Of a DNA stretch of 64,000 bases, positions 17,695 to 26,680 are shown one piece after another. The first letter of the stretch is position 1, and every line of letters starts with the position of its first letter. The notes below the pieces were generated by a model. That model did no database searches. It was not told the origin of the DNA and saw only the letters and a list, made by a program, of their open reading frames with translations. Source of the stretch: Deinococcales bacterium (GTDB lineage Bacteria > Deinococcota > Deinococci > Deinococcales > JAAFIG01); assembly GCA_025359505.1 (NCBI GenBank), contig JANYHH010000101.1, positions 62,001 to 126,000 on the forward strand, read 5' to 3'. Position numbers and translations under genes: made by a program.

Positions 17695-19089
17695 TCACGC
17701 CAAGTGATACTGCGGGCTGGCCAGCACCAGATACGCCAGTCCCCTCGCTACTTCGGGCGTGTTCTTGCCGTCGGCGTAGAGTTGCATGGTTCTGAGCAGC
17801 GCCCCATCGGGTTGCTCGCCCAGATACGTTTTTCCCAGCAGCTCTATCGTCTCACTCAGACTCGAGCCTATCGGCAGGGTCAACACGGTCGGCGGGGCGG
17901 CTTGATCTTTTTGCAGTTGCGCGGGCAGCTTACGCTGCGTGACCGCGCCAGCGAGGTTGAGGCGGTTGAGTAGCGTCGTGTCCGAAACCCAGTCGCTGCC
18001 ACCGTCCCAGCCTTTGACGTTTGGTGGTTGAAACAAGGTCTGTCCCATCACGCGCATCGCATTGAAGATTCCCAAACTCTGCTCCGGGGCGAGGCGGGAT
18101 TGAGAGGAGCGCAGCATGCCAATCGCGTACTCGGCTGGGGATTTAATCAGCGCGAAGCGGTTGGCTTTGGCGTAGAAAACCTCGGATTTGAAGATGGCTC
18201 TGAGCAGCACCGCGATCTCGCCGCCGCTCGAGTTCCACAGCGCGGTCAGTTCTGCCAGATCGCTGCTGGGGATCGTGTCGCTGACGAAAAACTTCCAGAG
18301 CTTGGTGATGATGAACTTTGGTGTGGATGGGTGCGCGGTGACGATCCTGACGACATCCTCGCCGCCGAAGTTGCCGCTTGCGCCCAGATACGTCTTCGCG
18401 CCGTCGTCAAAGTTTTTTTTGTTGAACACAAAAGTCGGGTTAGTGAAACGCCCATTCTCTTCGGGTTTGTTGGGGTTGCCCGTCTGAAACGTCCAACCCG
18501 TGAAGGCCCTCGCCGATTCTTGTACATCGCGCTCCGTGTAGCCGCCGTGAACGCCGAGCGTGAAGAGTTCCATCAACTCGCGGGCGAAATTCTCGTTCGG
18601 TTTGCCTTTGACGTTGCGGTTGTTGTCCAAGTAACGCAGCATCGCCGGGTTTTTAGCCATCTCGAGCACGAGGTCTGAGAAGCGCCCCAAGCCTTTTTGC
18701 CGGAAGAGTTCGTTCTGCTGCTGCATCGCAAACGCGTTTTCGACTTTTTGCGCTTCCGTGGCGAAATGCCCGTGCCAGAACAGCGCCAGTTTCTCTTTGA
18801 GGGGTTGCGAGGTGTGCGCGAGGCGATGCACCCACCAGCCGCTCAGCCCCGCGTTGGCGTCAATGTTGGCTTTGGAGCCATTCTGCCGCTCCAGAAACAA
18901 GGCGTTCAAATCAAACGGGTTGTCCGCCGTGTTGTCGTCCGTGGACGCGTACAGCAAACGCTCCACCGCCAGACTGGGCCCGAGTCTCTGCAAGGCTTCG
19001 ACTTCACTGACTCCGCCAGCGAAACCGGCCCGCCGCAGCAGGTGAGCGGCGTCCGAGAACGTGTATTGGCGCGGTGCGTATTCCCTCAC
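17695..19089 (-). CDS. DUF1800 domain-containing protein, first copy
   Basis: This 464-residue protein starts at GTG 19089, with GGAGG five to six bases upstream. The opening [23 protein letters not shown] is the family's N-terminal signature. Further conserved stretches are [37 protein letters not shown], and [15 protein letters not shown]. The end [15 protein letters not shown] is shared almost exactly with the second copy at 44828-46246. No classical signal peptide is evident. DUF1800 and DUF1501 genes are typically paired and the proteins probably act together at the cell surface; the biochemical role is not established. Confidence 0.93.
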   Translation of the reverse strand: MREYAPRQYTFSDAAHLLRRAGFAGGVSEVEALQRLGPSLAVERLLYASTDDNTADNPFDLNALFLERQNGSKANIDANAGLSGWWVHRLAHTSQPLKEKLALFWHGHFATEAQKVENAFAMQQQNELFRQKGLGRFSDLVLEMAKNPAMLRYLDNNRNVKGKPNENFARELMELFTLGVHGGYTERDVQESARAFTGWTFQTGNPNKPEENGRFTNPTFVFNKKNFDDGAKTYLGASGNFGGEDVVRIVTAHPSTPKFIITKLWKFFVSDTIPSSDLAELTALWNSSGGEIAVLLRAIFKSEVFYAKANRFALIKSPAEYAIGMLRSSQSRLAPEQSLGIFNAMRVMGQTLFQPPNVKGWDGGSDWVSDTTLLNRLNLAGAVTQRKLPAQLQKDQAAPPTVLTLPIGSSLSETIELLGKTYLGEQPDGALLRTMQLYADGKNTPEVARGLAYLVLASPQYHLA

Positions 19090-19364
19090 GTGACCTCCAA
19101 ATGCCCAGCCCTGTGCTCAACAGAGAGTCAAAAGCAGTGCTCGAGTGCTTGGATGCAGTGTAAAGCCTAGAAGTTCCCGCACCGTCAGCTTTGGTCACGG
19201 CTCGAGGGATGAAAAAGCCCCTAATCTTCTCCAGCCAGTGATGGGCTGTGTCACTCGAGCGGAGCGGCTTGATGCACACCTCGAGTCACAAATTCAAACT
19301 CGAGTTTTACGGGTTGAGTCTCGCGGGTCTCGAGTCACCTGCGCGGCGCGTTACACTCGCAGCC

Positions 19365-20117
19365 ATGTCATCAGCGATGCTCACCACGAAGAACCTGACG
19401 GTGCGGCGCGGGAAACGCGCTGTGCTGAGTGATGTCAACCTCGAGTTTACGGGCGGCGCGGTCACGGCGATCATCGGCGCGAACGGCGCGGGCAAGACGA
19501 CGCTACTGGCGACGCTGGCGGGCTTACGCTCGCTCGAGCATGGCGACGGTGAGGTGCGTTTGAACGGGTCAGCGCTGTCTGAACTTTCAAAAGGCGCGAT
19601 TGCCAAACAACTTGCGTTTCTGCCCGCGCACAGCCACGTGCCCTTCCCGTTGTCGGTCCGCGAGTTGCTGCTGCTGGCTGAGCCAAGCCCAACCGCCTAC
19701 GACGCGGCGCTCGAGGCGATGGAACTGCGCGTACTCGAGGACAAACCCGTGACGCGGCTCAGCACCGGCGAGGTCAAACGCGCTTGGATCGCATTGACAC
19801 TCTCGCGCAGCACACCGCTGCTGCTGCTGGACGAACCGCTGTCGGGCTTAGACCCGCGTTACCAAGTGCGGCTGCTCGAGACGCTCAAAAACCGAGCGCT
19901 GGACGGGTGCAGCGTCGTCTTCATCGCGCACGACATTCCGTATGCGGCTCGCGCTGACCGCGTGATCGCGCTGGGGTCGGGGAAGGTCGTTGCGGACGGC
20001 GCACCGCTCGAGGTGCTGAATGCTGATTTACTGCGCGACTTATACGGCGTGGATGTCTGGATTGGCACGGATCCGCTGAGCGGCGCGGTCGTGCCGATTG
20101 CGACGCGGGCGATTTGA
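19365..20117 (+). CDS. ABC transporter ATP-binding protein (iron/cobalamin/heme uptake type)
   Basis: This 250-residue ATPase has Walker A in IIGANGAGKTTLLATL, an LSTGEVKRAWIALTLS signature (LSTGE instead of the usual LSGGE), Walker B in LLLLDEPLSGLD, and an H-loop in FIAHDI. Spacing and style fit the FepC/BtuD/HmuV group, which energises uptake of siderophores, heme or cobalamin. I start at the ATG at 19365 (MSSAMLTTKNLTV), since the 39 upstream codons lack family similarity. No permease or binding protein is adjacent, so the subunit must pair with partners encoded elsewhere. The gene is followed by natA after a 69-base gap. Confidence 0.88.
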   Translation: MSSAMLTTKNLTVRRGKRAVLSDVNLEFTGGAVTAIIGANGAGKTTLLATLAGLRSLEHGDGEVRLNGSALSELSKGAIAKQLAFLPAHSHVPFPLSVRELLLLAEPSPTAYDAALEAMELRVLEDKPVTRLSTGEVKRAWIALTLSRSTPLLLLDEPLSGLDPRYQVRLLETLKNRALDGCSVVFIAHDIPYAARADRVIALGSGKVVADGAPLEVLNADLLRDLYGVDVWIGTDPLSGAVVPIATRAI

Positions 20118-20186
20118 ACATGTGACCCTGCCACGGCTCGAGTCCTCAGCGGGAACGCGGTTCACGTCCCCAGCGTATGGTGAGGC

Positions 20187-20912
20187 ATGATTGAAGTCAG
20201 TGGGTTGACCAAACGCTTCGGCGATAAGGTTATAGCGGTGCAGGACTTGAGTTTTTCCGCGAAGGCCGGCGAGATTTACGGCTTGCTGGGCCCGAACGGC
20301 GCGGGCAAAACCACGACATTGCGGATGCTGGCGACCTTACTGAAACCCTCGAGCGGTAGCTTGAAAGTCGCAGGTTACGACGTGACCACGCACCCGGAAG
20401 ACGTGCGGCGCAACATCGGCGTCGTCAACGGCGGCATGGGCTTGTACGACCGCCTGACGGGCCGCGAAATACTCGAGTATTTCGCTTACTTTTACGGCAT
20501 CGGCAAGATTGACGCGCAGAAACGCATCAAGCAGCTCGAGGGGGCGTTGGAGATGACTGATTTGTTGGACAGGCGCTCCAGCGAATACAGCACGGGCATG
20601 AAGCAGAAGATCGTGATCGCCAGAGCCGTGCTGCACGAGCCAGCCGTGCTGATTCTGGACGAAGCCACCAACGGCTTAGATGTCGTGGCGCGGCGGGCGG
20701 TTTTGGAGTTTGCGCGGGCGTACCGCTCAAAAGACCGCGTGGTGCTGTTCAGCACGCACATCATGGCGGAAGCCGAGGAATTGTGCGAGCGAGCCGCGAT
20801 CATCGACCACGGGCGCTTGGTCGCGCAGGACAGCGTGGCAAACCTTAAAACGCAGTCCAGCGCGAACAATCTCGAGGAAGCGTTTTTTAGGTTGACGAGG
20901 AGCGTGAACTAA
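20187..20912 (+). CDS. natA: ABC exporter ATP-binding protein, NatA-like
   Basis: This 241-residue ATPase has Walker A in GLLGPNGAGKTTTLRML, signature YSTGMKQKIVIARAVLHEP, Walker B in LILDEATNGLDV, and switch His in FSTHIMAEAEELCERAAI. The STGMKQK signature and the GGMGLYDRLTGREILEYFA stretch are characteristic of the NatA group, which with NatB exports Na+ in Bacillus. The membrane partner is encoded 94 bases downstream. The substrate in this organism is inferred from family only; related exporters move antibiotics or other ions. Confidence 0.88.
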   Translation: MIEVSGLTKRFGDKVIAVQDLSFSAKAGEIYGLLGPNGAGKTTTLRMLATLLKPSSGSLKVAGYDVTTHPEDVRRNIGVVNGGMGLYDRLTGREILEYFAYFYGIGKIDAQKRIKQLEGALEMTDLLDRRSSEYSTGMKQKIVIARAVLHEPAVLILDEATNGLDVVARRAVLEFARAYRSKDRVVLFSTHIMAEAEELCERAAIIDHGRLVAQDSVANLKTQSSANNLEEAFFRLTRSVN

Positions 20913-20914
20913 CC

Positions 20915-21010
20915 ATGTCAAAATCTTGGATCACGAAACAGCTCTCTGAAACATCAACAATCGAACGCTCACTTCAATTTAAAAATCCAAGTTTTGACTC
21001 GAGGATATGA
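20915..21010 (+). CDS. Candidate 31-residue ORF bridging natA and natB
   Basis: An ATG two bases after the natA stop opens a frame of 31 codons that ends in TGA overlapping the natB ATG (ATGA at 21007-21010). GAGGAG lies 13 bases before the ATG, within the natA end. The peptide starts MSKSWITKQLSE, is polar and has no membrane segment. The stretch is visibly richer in A and T than its surroundings. The exact fit between two genes suggests translational coupling, so it may be a real small protein or a leader that controls natB translation. Chance remains possible. Confidence 0.35.
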   Translation: MSKSWITKQLSETSTIERSLQFKNPSFDSRI

Positions 21011-22236
21011 TGCGGGGGAAATTCGTTTGGCACGTGACATTCAAAGAGCTGCTGACGACCGTGCGCGACGTGCGCTCGTTCAGATCAGCAGTGATGATGC
21101 CGTTCATTCTGACACCGATTTTCCTGCTGGGTTTCCCCGCGCTGATCGCGCAGACCTCGGGCGGCGAGGTTGTGCGGCGTCAAACGGTCGGCGTGACGGG
21201 TCTCGAGCGCATCCCAGCGGGGTTGCGCGGCTTGCTCGAGGCTGAGGGCGGCGTCAAATTGCAAGCCGTGACCGATCCACTGATCGCCGTGCAGAGCGGC
21301 GTGGTGGACGCTGCATTGCGCGTCCCAGCAAACGGGCTGCCCGTCGCAGCGGGCGAGAAAACCGTGCAGCTCGAGGTGCTGGTCAAGTTCTCCGATCAAC
21401 GCGCTAGCGTCGTGCGCGATAAACTGGAGGGTATCATCGGCGCTTACTCGAGGAAGCTGGTGGTCAAAAAACTGGCGGGGCTGGGACTGAGCGCCGATAC
21501 CCTCGAGCCGCTCAAAGCCAAGGCGGTCAACGCCGAAACGGCCAGTGAAACGGCGGGCGGGCTGTTCGCGTTCCTGATCCCGTTTCTGCTGCTGAACGCG
21601 ATCATCGGTTCAGCCGCGACCGTCGCCACTGACAGCACGGCCGGGGAAAAAGAGCGCGGCAGCTTGGAGATTCTGCTGGTTTCCCCAATCACGCGGCTCG
21701 AGGTGCTGCTCGGTAAGCTCGGCGCGGTCACGCTGTACGCGTTGTTCGGCGTGCTGGTGCAAATCAGCGCCTTCGTCATCACGACCGCGCTCAGCCCGCT
21801 GATTCTCGGACTGTTCGGCGCGAACGCCTCGAGCGTCGCAGAGCGCTTGGGCGGGAATCTGAGCTTGGGTTTCGGCGGTTTTGCGATGCTGCTGCTGATC
21901 GGTGTCAGCGTCGCCATGATGCTCTCGGGGCTGCTGATCGCGGTTTGCTTGTACGCCAGATCGTTCAAAGAAGCCCAAACCTACTTGATTCCCGTGCAAC
22001 TGGTCTCGGTGTTCTCGAGCATCGGCTTGCAATTCGGCGATTTCATTCAGCGCAGTCCAGCGCTCTACAGCGTGCCCGTGATCGGCAGCGTGATTGGGAT
22101 TCTGGATTTGGTCAAAGGGAAACTCGGTCTCGAGATGCTGCTGGTGATCGTCGCGTCGAACCTGATCTTCGCCGTGCTGACCGCGTTTCTGGCGCTCAGG
22201 AATTTCAGAAGCGAGCAAGTGCTGTTTCGCAACTGA
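21007..22236 (+). CDS. natB: ABC exporter permease, NatB-like
   Basis: This 409-residue membrane protein of the ABC-2 type has one helix near residues 25-45, an extracytoplasmic domain of about 150 residues (TVGVTGLERIP to LSADTLEPLKAK), then about five or six helices. The motif EKERGSLEILLVSPITRLEVLLGK around residue 215 is the conserved cytoplasmic segment of NatB/YhaP permeases. The start could be ATG 21007 or 21010. With the NatA-like ATPase it should form an exporter, for Na+ in the best-known case. The gene is followed by a repeat and a convergent secreted-protein gene. Confidence 0.87.
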   Translation: MMRGKFVWHVTFKELLTTVRDVRSFRSAVMMPFILTPIFLLGFPALIAQTSGGEVVRRQTVGVTGLERIPAGLRGLLEAEGGVKLQAVTDPLIAVQSGVVDAALRVPANGLPVAAGEKTVQLEVLVKFSDQRASVVRDKLEGIIGAYSRKLVVKKLAGLGLSADTLEPLKAKAVNAETASETAGGLFAFLIPFLLLNAIIGSAATVATDSTAGEKERGSLEILLVSPITRLEVLLGKLGAVTLYALFGVLVQISAFVITTALSPLILGLFGANASSVAERLGGNLSLGFGGFAMLLLIGVSVAMMLSGLLIAVCLYARSFKEAQTYLIPVQLVSVFSSIGLQFGDFIQRSPALYSVPVIGSVIGILDLVKGKLGLEMLLVIVASNLIFAVLTAFLALRNFRSEQVLFRN

Positions 22237-22285
22237 GGCTCGAGACACGGACTTGGGCGTCAATCTCGAGCCATGTTTCAACTAC

Positions 22286-22314
22286 CGTAGCGGCGAGGCT
22301 CGCCTCGCTCTGCG
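22286..22314. repeat. GTAGGGGCGA-type hairpin repeat, copy 6
   Basis: CGTAGCGGCGAGGCTCGCCTCGCTCTGCG contains the palindromic core GGCGAGGC..GCCTCGC, with one change in the GTAGGGG head. It lies between the convergent natB and DUF3298-like genes, at their 3' ends. Confidence 0.7.
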
Positions 22315-23424
22315 TCACTTCAGCGGGCTGTTCGGCGCTAAATACTGCGTCAAGCTCGAGTACGGCAGTTCATATGATTCCTCGCCAGCGGATATGACGT
22401 GCGGTAGGGAAGATCGCACGACCAATCCCTTCGCGGTCAAATGCCATGTCGGTTCCGAAAAACCGTTGTCGATCCCCAAGCCCTCTTTGGACTCGCCAGC
22501 AATGCTCCCCTGAGTGACGCCGTATTTCAAAATCAAACTCAGCAAGACTTTGGTTCGAGCTTCGATGTATTTCAAATACCCAACGCTGCTCGGGTCGAGA
22601 TCCATCTTCACGGACGTGAAGCGGTACAAATCTTCGAGCATCAAAACTTTAGCGGTTTTTAAGTCGAGCGTGTAATTGTCCTCAAAATAATCCGGGTACG
22701 CTCCACCGCAGTAATACGTGGCTGTCGCATTCAAGCTCAACAAGCGGCTCGAGTACAAGCTGACCTTCGGGGTGTATTCGTAATCGTCGATCACGCATTG
22801 CAGTTGATCGCTGGCGATGCGGTAGCGCTCGACGTTCAGCGCGTCATTCACGGCGGCACTGGCATTAAGCAGGCTCGGAAAAACGGTTTGGGATTTCGGT
22901 TCCATCAACCATTGCACGCGCTTGCCAGCGACAGTCTCGAGCTTGGCGGCTTTCAGCGGCATATCGAAACGCAACGCGTCCAGCGGATTCTCGAGCATCC
23001 ATTTTTTCAGCGCTGATGCACTGGGCAGTTTCAACGCCGCGAAATCGCTCGAGTTGGCTTTGCGAAGTGCGATGTTGTACACGCGCCGCTCGCCTTTCAG
23101 CTCCGCCCACGAGCCGCTCAGATTCGTGCCTTGCAATGTCAACTCGAGCCGTGCGAAATCCTCGCGGTCGGGCAGCTTGACTTCAGTCAATTTGAACGTG
23201 CCATTGGCCCTAGAAATACCATCGAGTTGAATATCGCGCCCGATACGGCGGTAGTAATACGTGGCGCTGACTTCCTCGGGTGCGAGCGTCTCGAGCTTCA
23301 AAACGATCGCGCTCGAGCCGAGCGTGCCGACATACACGCCATCGCTGCTGGGCGCGGCTTGGGTGCTGACGAGCGCGGCGGTGACGAGTAGCGTGAGCGC
23401 CGAAATCGCTTTGAAGAATCGCAT
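22315..23424 (-). CDS. Secreted protein with DUF3298/RsiV-like C-terminal domain
   Basis: This is a 369-residue protein with a signal peptide (MRFFKAISALTLLVTAALVSTQA, read in two parts; likely cleavage near residue 24). The first half (SSDGVYVGTLGSSAIVLKLE and following) looks like a repeated beta-strand domain. The second half has LNATATYYCGGAYPDYFEDNYT and ends with FVVRSSLPHVISAGEESYEL-like features and IPYSSL-type strands, similar to the DUF3298 domain of RsiV, which binds lysozyme in Bacillus. No membrane anchor or anti-sigma domain is present, so it is not RsiV itself. Start ATG at 23424 is set by the signal peptide. Function is unknown. Confidence 0.7.
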   Translation of the reverse strand: MRFFKAISALTLLVTAALVSTQAAPSSDGVYVGTLGSSAIVLKLETLAPEEVSATYYYRRIGRDIQLDGISRANGTFKLTEVKLPDREDFARLELTLQGTNLSGSWAELKGERRVYNIALRKANSSDFAALKLPSASALKKWMLENPLDALRFDMPLKAAKLETVAGKRVQWLMEPKSQTVFPSLLNASAAVNDALNVERYRIASDQLQCVIDDYEYTPKVSLYSSRLLSLNATATYYCGGAYPDYFEDNYTLDLKTAKVLMLEDLYRFTSVKMDLDPSSVGYLKYIEARTKVLLSLILKYGVTQGSIAGESKEGLGIDNGFSEPTWHLTAKGLVVRSSLPHVISAGEESYELPYSSLTQYLAPNSPLK

Positions 23425-23481
23425 GGCTCGAGTGTAGCGGGTTTTCAGCGCACGACTCGCCAGCACCGTAAAATACCGACC

Positions 23482-24123
23482 GTGACCGAGATTCAACAGC
23501 AGCACATTCATGACCTACAAAAGGCCGTCGAAACTCATTTCAGCGCCGACTCGAGCGGCCACGACTGGCCGCACGTTCGCCGCGTCTGGCAGATGGCAAC
23601 GCGGCTTGCGCGACTCGAGGGTGCGGATCAGTACATCACGCAGCTAGCCGCGCTCGCGCATGATTTGGAGGATCACAAGCTGGACGCCACGCCGCGCATC
23701 AAAGACTGGCTCGAGCGCATCGGCGTCGCAGCGAATGTCGTGGACGAGGTTTACGAAATTTGCTCGAGCGTCAGTTTTAAGGGTGCACTCGTCCCAGACG
23801 ACATGCCCTCGCTCGAGGGTCGCTGCGTGCAAGACGCGGATCGCCTCGATGCGCTCGGCGCAATCGGCATCGCCCGCACTTTTGCGTTCGGCGGCTCGAG
23901 GGGACGCGCCCTGTACGACCCGAGCGATGCGGGCACGCTGCACGACAGCTTTGAGATGTACAAGAGTAAATCCACGGGCAGCCTCAACCATTTCTCTGAG
24001 AAGCTGCTTTTGCTTAAAGACCGCATGCACACACACAGCGCCCTCGAGATTGCTGCGGAACGTCACGCGTATCTCGAAGGCTTCGTGCAGCGTTTCCTCA
24101 GCGAGTGGGACGCGCTGGATTGA
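23482..24123 (+). CDS. HD domain phosphohydrolase (YedJ-like)
   Basis: This 213-residue protein starts at GTG 23482. HD-superfamily metal ligands are visible: His27 and His31 in HDWPHVRRV, the His60-Asp61 pair in LAHDLEDHK, and a late Asp in VQDADRLDALG. The overall layout matches single-domain HD hydrolases related to E. coli YedJ, which act on phosphate esters or nucleotides; the substrate is unknown. It is cytosolic and divergent from the DUF3298-like gene with only about 57 bases between their starts, so the promoters must overlap. Confidence 0.88.
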   Translation: MTEIQQQHIHDLQKAVETHFSADSSGHDWPHVRRVWQMATRLARLEGADQYITQLAALAHDLEDHKLDATPRIKDWLERIGVAANVVDEVYEICSSVSFKGALVPDDMPSLEGRCVQDADRLDALGAIGIARTFAFGGSRGRALYDPSDAGTLHDSFEMYKSKSTGSLNHFSEKLLLLKDRMHTHSALEIAAERHAYLEGFVQRFLSEWDALD

Positions 24124-24170
24124 CCCTCGAGCTGGCTGGTCTCGAGGATGGTGCTGACTTGGCGTTGCAC

Positions 24171-24198
24171 GGGGTTTGCAGTGGCAAACCCCTACGGG
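24171..24198. repeat. GTAGGGG-type hairpin repeat, copy 7 (reverse orientation, GTTTGC variant)
   Basis: GGGGTTTGCAGTGGCAAACCCC followed by TACGGG, read on the minus strand as CCCGTAGGGGTTTGCC..., keeps the GTAGGGG head but has a different stem. A related form is at 51149-51174. Confidence 0.7.
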
Positions 24199-24234
24199 AG
24201 TGGATCGTAAATACTCGAGTAGGGAGCGGTTTTT

Positions 24235-24265
24235 TGTAGGGGCGAACCTTGTGTTCGCCCGGCAC
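24235..24265. repeat. GTAGGGGCGA-type hairpin repeat, copy 8
   Basis: TGTAGGGGCGAAC..GTTCGCCCGGC forms a stem GGGCGAAC/GTTCGCCC with a short CTTGT loop. It sits about 110 bases before the helicase start. Confidence 0.8.
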
Positions 24266-24375
24266 AAATGGTCGTCGACAGCTCAAACCCTCGAGAATCG
24301 GATCTTGTCTACCGCTCGAGTCTTCATTCTGCTCTGCTCGTAATCAAGCAGTTGGGGGGCTATACTTCGGGGCTG

Positions 24376-26598
24376 ATGTCAGACGCGACCCCGAACATTC
24401 TGGATGGACTGAACCCCTCGCAACTCGCCGCTGCGCTGCATTTGCACGGCCCCGCGCTGGTCGTGGCGGGCGCGGGCAGCGGCAAAACCGCGACGGTCGT
24501 GCGCCGCATCGGGCATCTGATGGAAGCGCACGGCGTCTTTCCGAACGAAATCTTCGCCGTGACGTTCACCAACAAAGCCGCTGCCGAGATGAAGGAGCGC
24601 GTGGTCAAGCTGGTCGGCCCGCAAGCCGAGCAAATCTGGGTCACGACCTTCCACAGCGCCGGCGTGCGAATTTTAAGAGCCTACGGCGAGTTCGTCGGAC
24701 TTAAGCACGGCTTCGTGATTTACGACGACGGCGATCAGCTCGACATCATCAAGGGTGCTCTCGAGGGGATTCCCAGCGCGGGCGAGTACAACCCGCGTTA
24801 CCTGCGCGGCATCATCGACCGCGCCAAGTCAAACCTTTGGACGCCCGAAGACCTTGCGAGGGAAGGCGACGAGTGGATGTCGGGGATGCCGAGGGATGTC
24901 GCCGTCGAAGGCTACCGCCGTTACCAGAGCGCGATGCGGCGCGTCAACGCGATTGACTTCGGGGATTTGCTGACGCTGACCGTGCAACTGTTCAGGGAAC
25001 ACGCGCAGATCCTCGAGAAAGTACAGTCTAGGGCGCTGTTCGTGCATGTCGACGAGTATCAGGACACGAACAAAGCGCAGTACGAGATGACGCGGTTACT
25101 GTCGGAGAAATACGGCAATCTGCTCGTGGTCGGCGATCCAGACCAAAGTATTTACCGCTTTCGCGGTGCGGACATTCAGAACATTCTGGACTTTCAAAAG
25201 GACTACCCGGAAGCCGCCGTCTACAAACTCGAGGAGAATTACCGCAGCAACGCTCGAGTCTTGTCTGTAGCGAACAAATTGATCGAGCAGAATGCGGAGC
25301 GCCTCGAGAAAATCTTGCGTCCCGTCAAGCCCGATGGCGAGCCGGTGCGCCTGTACCGCGCCCCGGATCACCGCGCCGAAGCGGAGTTCGTGTCATCCCG
25401 GATCGAGCATTTGTTTGGGCAGGGCGTCGCGTACAGCCGCATGGCGATCCTGTACCGCACCAACGCGCAATCGCGGGTGCTCGAGGAGCGGTTTTTGCGG
25501 TCGCAGATTCCGGTGCGTTTGATCGGCGGAACCAGTTTCTACGAGCGCCAAGAAATCAAAGACATGCTTTCATACGCTCGAGTTGCCGTGAACACCTTAG
25601 ACGATTTGGCATTGAAACGCGCCCTGAAGCGCCCGCGTCGCGGCGTGGGCGACGCCAGCATTCTCAAGCTCGAGACGTGGGCGACCGCGAATACGACCAG
25701 CTTGCTGACCGCGTTCTTGCAAGCCGACGAGATCCTCGAGCGCGGCGGGGACAAGGCAGCCGCCTTCGGCAAGTTGCTGCTCGAGCTGAGCGAGTACGCG
25801 ACAGAGCACTCGGCTGAGGATTTCTTCAAATTGGTGATCGATGTCAGCGGCTACCGCGAAATGCTCAACAGTGAAATGAAAACCGAGAAGCACGAAACCG
25901 AGCAGCGCCTCGAGAATATTAGCGAGTTGGTCAACGCCGCCGCCGATTGGGACAAGGAAAACCACGGCACGATCCAAGAGTTTCTGGACGACAGCGCACT
26001 GCTGAGCAGCGTGGACGACCGCCGCAACAAGCACAACAACAAAGACACTCCACCCGACGCGGTGACGATGATGACGATGCACAACGCCAAGGGCTTGGAA
26101 TTTGAGAACGTCTTCGTGGTCGGACTCGAGGAAGGTTTACTGCCGCACAAGTCGTCGATCCCGGAGCCGGGCGGCATCGAAGAGGAGCGGCGGCTGCTGT
26201 ACGTCGGGATTACTCGAGCGATGGAGCGGCTGTGGCTCACTTCAGCCGAATCGCGCCAAGTGTTCGGCAAGACCATGCCCAGCGAGGACTCGAGGTTCAT
26301 TAAAGACATCCCGTCTGAACTGCTCGAACCGGTCAATCTGTTCAACGAACCCTACGGCAGCCGCATTGATCCGGGCAGGGTCGCGCCCGCACTGATGAAG
26401 CAACTCGAGGCGGCGGGCGGCGCGGTCACGCTCGTCAAAGGCGGTGAGCGCGTGTCACACCCGAAATTCGGCGCGGGCAAGGTGCTGGCCACGACCGGCA
26501 GTGGCGACCGGCTCGAGGCGATGATCGCGTTTGAAGGCGCGGCGGGCACGAAGAAGTTACTGGTGAAATACGCGAATCTAACGTTTACCTCGAGTTGA
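24376..26598 (+). CDS. uvrD: ATP-dependent DNA helicase UvrD/PcrA
   Basis: This 740-residue superfamily 1A helicase has the Q-motif LNPSQLAAA, Walker A AGAGSGKTAT (residues 31-40), motif Ia TFTNKAAAEMKERV, Walker B in HVDEYQDTNKAQ, motif III VVGDPDQSIYRFRGAD, motif IV LEENYRS, motif V MTMHNAKGLEFENVFV, and motif VI RRLLYVGITRAMERLWL. The C-terminal tail includes a Tudor-like segment (GERVSHPKFGAGKVLAT) typical of PcrA/UvrD. It unwinds DNA 3' to 5' in excision and mismatch repair and clears RecA or stalled polymerases. The ATG at 24376 gives the family's start; 36 upstream codons are not similar. Monocistronic. Confidence 0.95.
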   Translation: MSDATPNILDGLNPSQLAAALHLHGPALVVAGAGSGKTATVVRRIGHLMEAHGVFPNEIFAVTFTNKAAAEMKERVVKLVGPQAEQIWVTTFHSAGVRILRAYGEFVGLKHGFVIYDDGDQLDIIKGALEGIPSAGEYNPRYLRGIIDRAKSNLWTPEDLAREGDEWMSGMPRDVAVEGYRRYQSAMRRVNAIDFGDLLTLTVQLFREHAQILEKVQSRALFVHVDEYQDTNKAQYEMTRLLSEKYGNLLVVGDPDQSIYRFRGADIQNILDFQKDYPEAAVYKLEENYRSNARVLSVANKLIEQNAERLEKILRPVKPDGEPVRLYRAPDHRAEAEFVSSRIEHLFGQGVAYSRMAILYRTNAQSRVLEERFLRSQIPVRLIGGTSFYERQEIKDMLSYARVAVNTLDDLALKRALKRPRRGVGDASILKLETWATANTTSLLTAFLQADEILERGGDKAAAFGKLLLELSEYATEHSAEDFFKLVIDVSGYREMLNSEMKTEKHETEQRLENISELVNAAADWDKENHGTIQEFLDDSALLSSVDDRRNKHNNKDTPPDAVTMMTMHNAKGLEFENVFVVGLEEGLLPHKSSIPEPGGIEEERRLLYVGITRAMERLWLTSAESRQVFGKTMPSEDSRFIKDIPSELLEPVNLFNEPYGSRIDPGRVAPALMKQLEAAGGAVTLVKGGERVSHPKFGAGKVLATTGSGDRLEAMIAFEGAAGTKKLLVKYANLTFTSS

Positions 26599-26639
26599 CT
26601 CGAGCCTTGAGCTTTTAGCGTCACAAACGCTTTAGACCC

Positions 26640-26669
26640 TTCGCCTCTCCCTGCGGGAGAGGCGAAAAA
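26640..26669. repeat. CCCTCTCCC-type hairpin, short copy B3, possible bidirectional terminator
   Basis: TTCGCCTCTCCCTGCGGGAGAGGCGAAAAAT is a perfect stem (TTCGCCTCTCCC/GGGAGAGGCGAA; described in parts) between two convergent genes. An A-run follows on one side, which gives a T-tract on the minus strand only weakly on the other, so it could end transcripts. It is the core of the longer B1 and B2 repeats. Confidence 0.65.
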
Positions 26670-26680
26670 TCCGAGCTTCC

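Noticed and set aside
18028-18678. 216-codon frame antisense to the first DUF1800 gene
   Set aside because: The DUF1800 frame on the minus strand has all family motifs; the antisense frame is a composition artefact.
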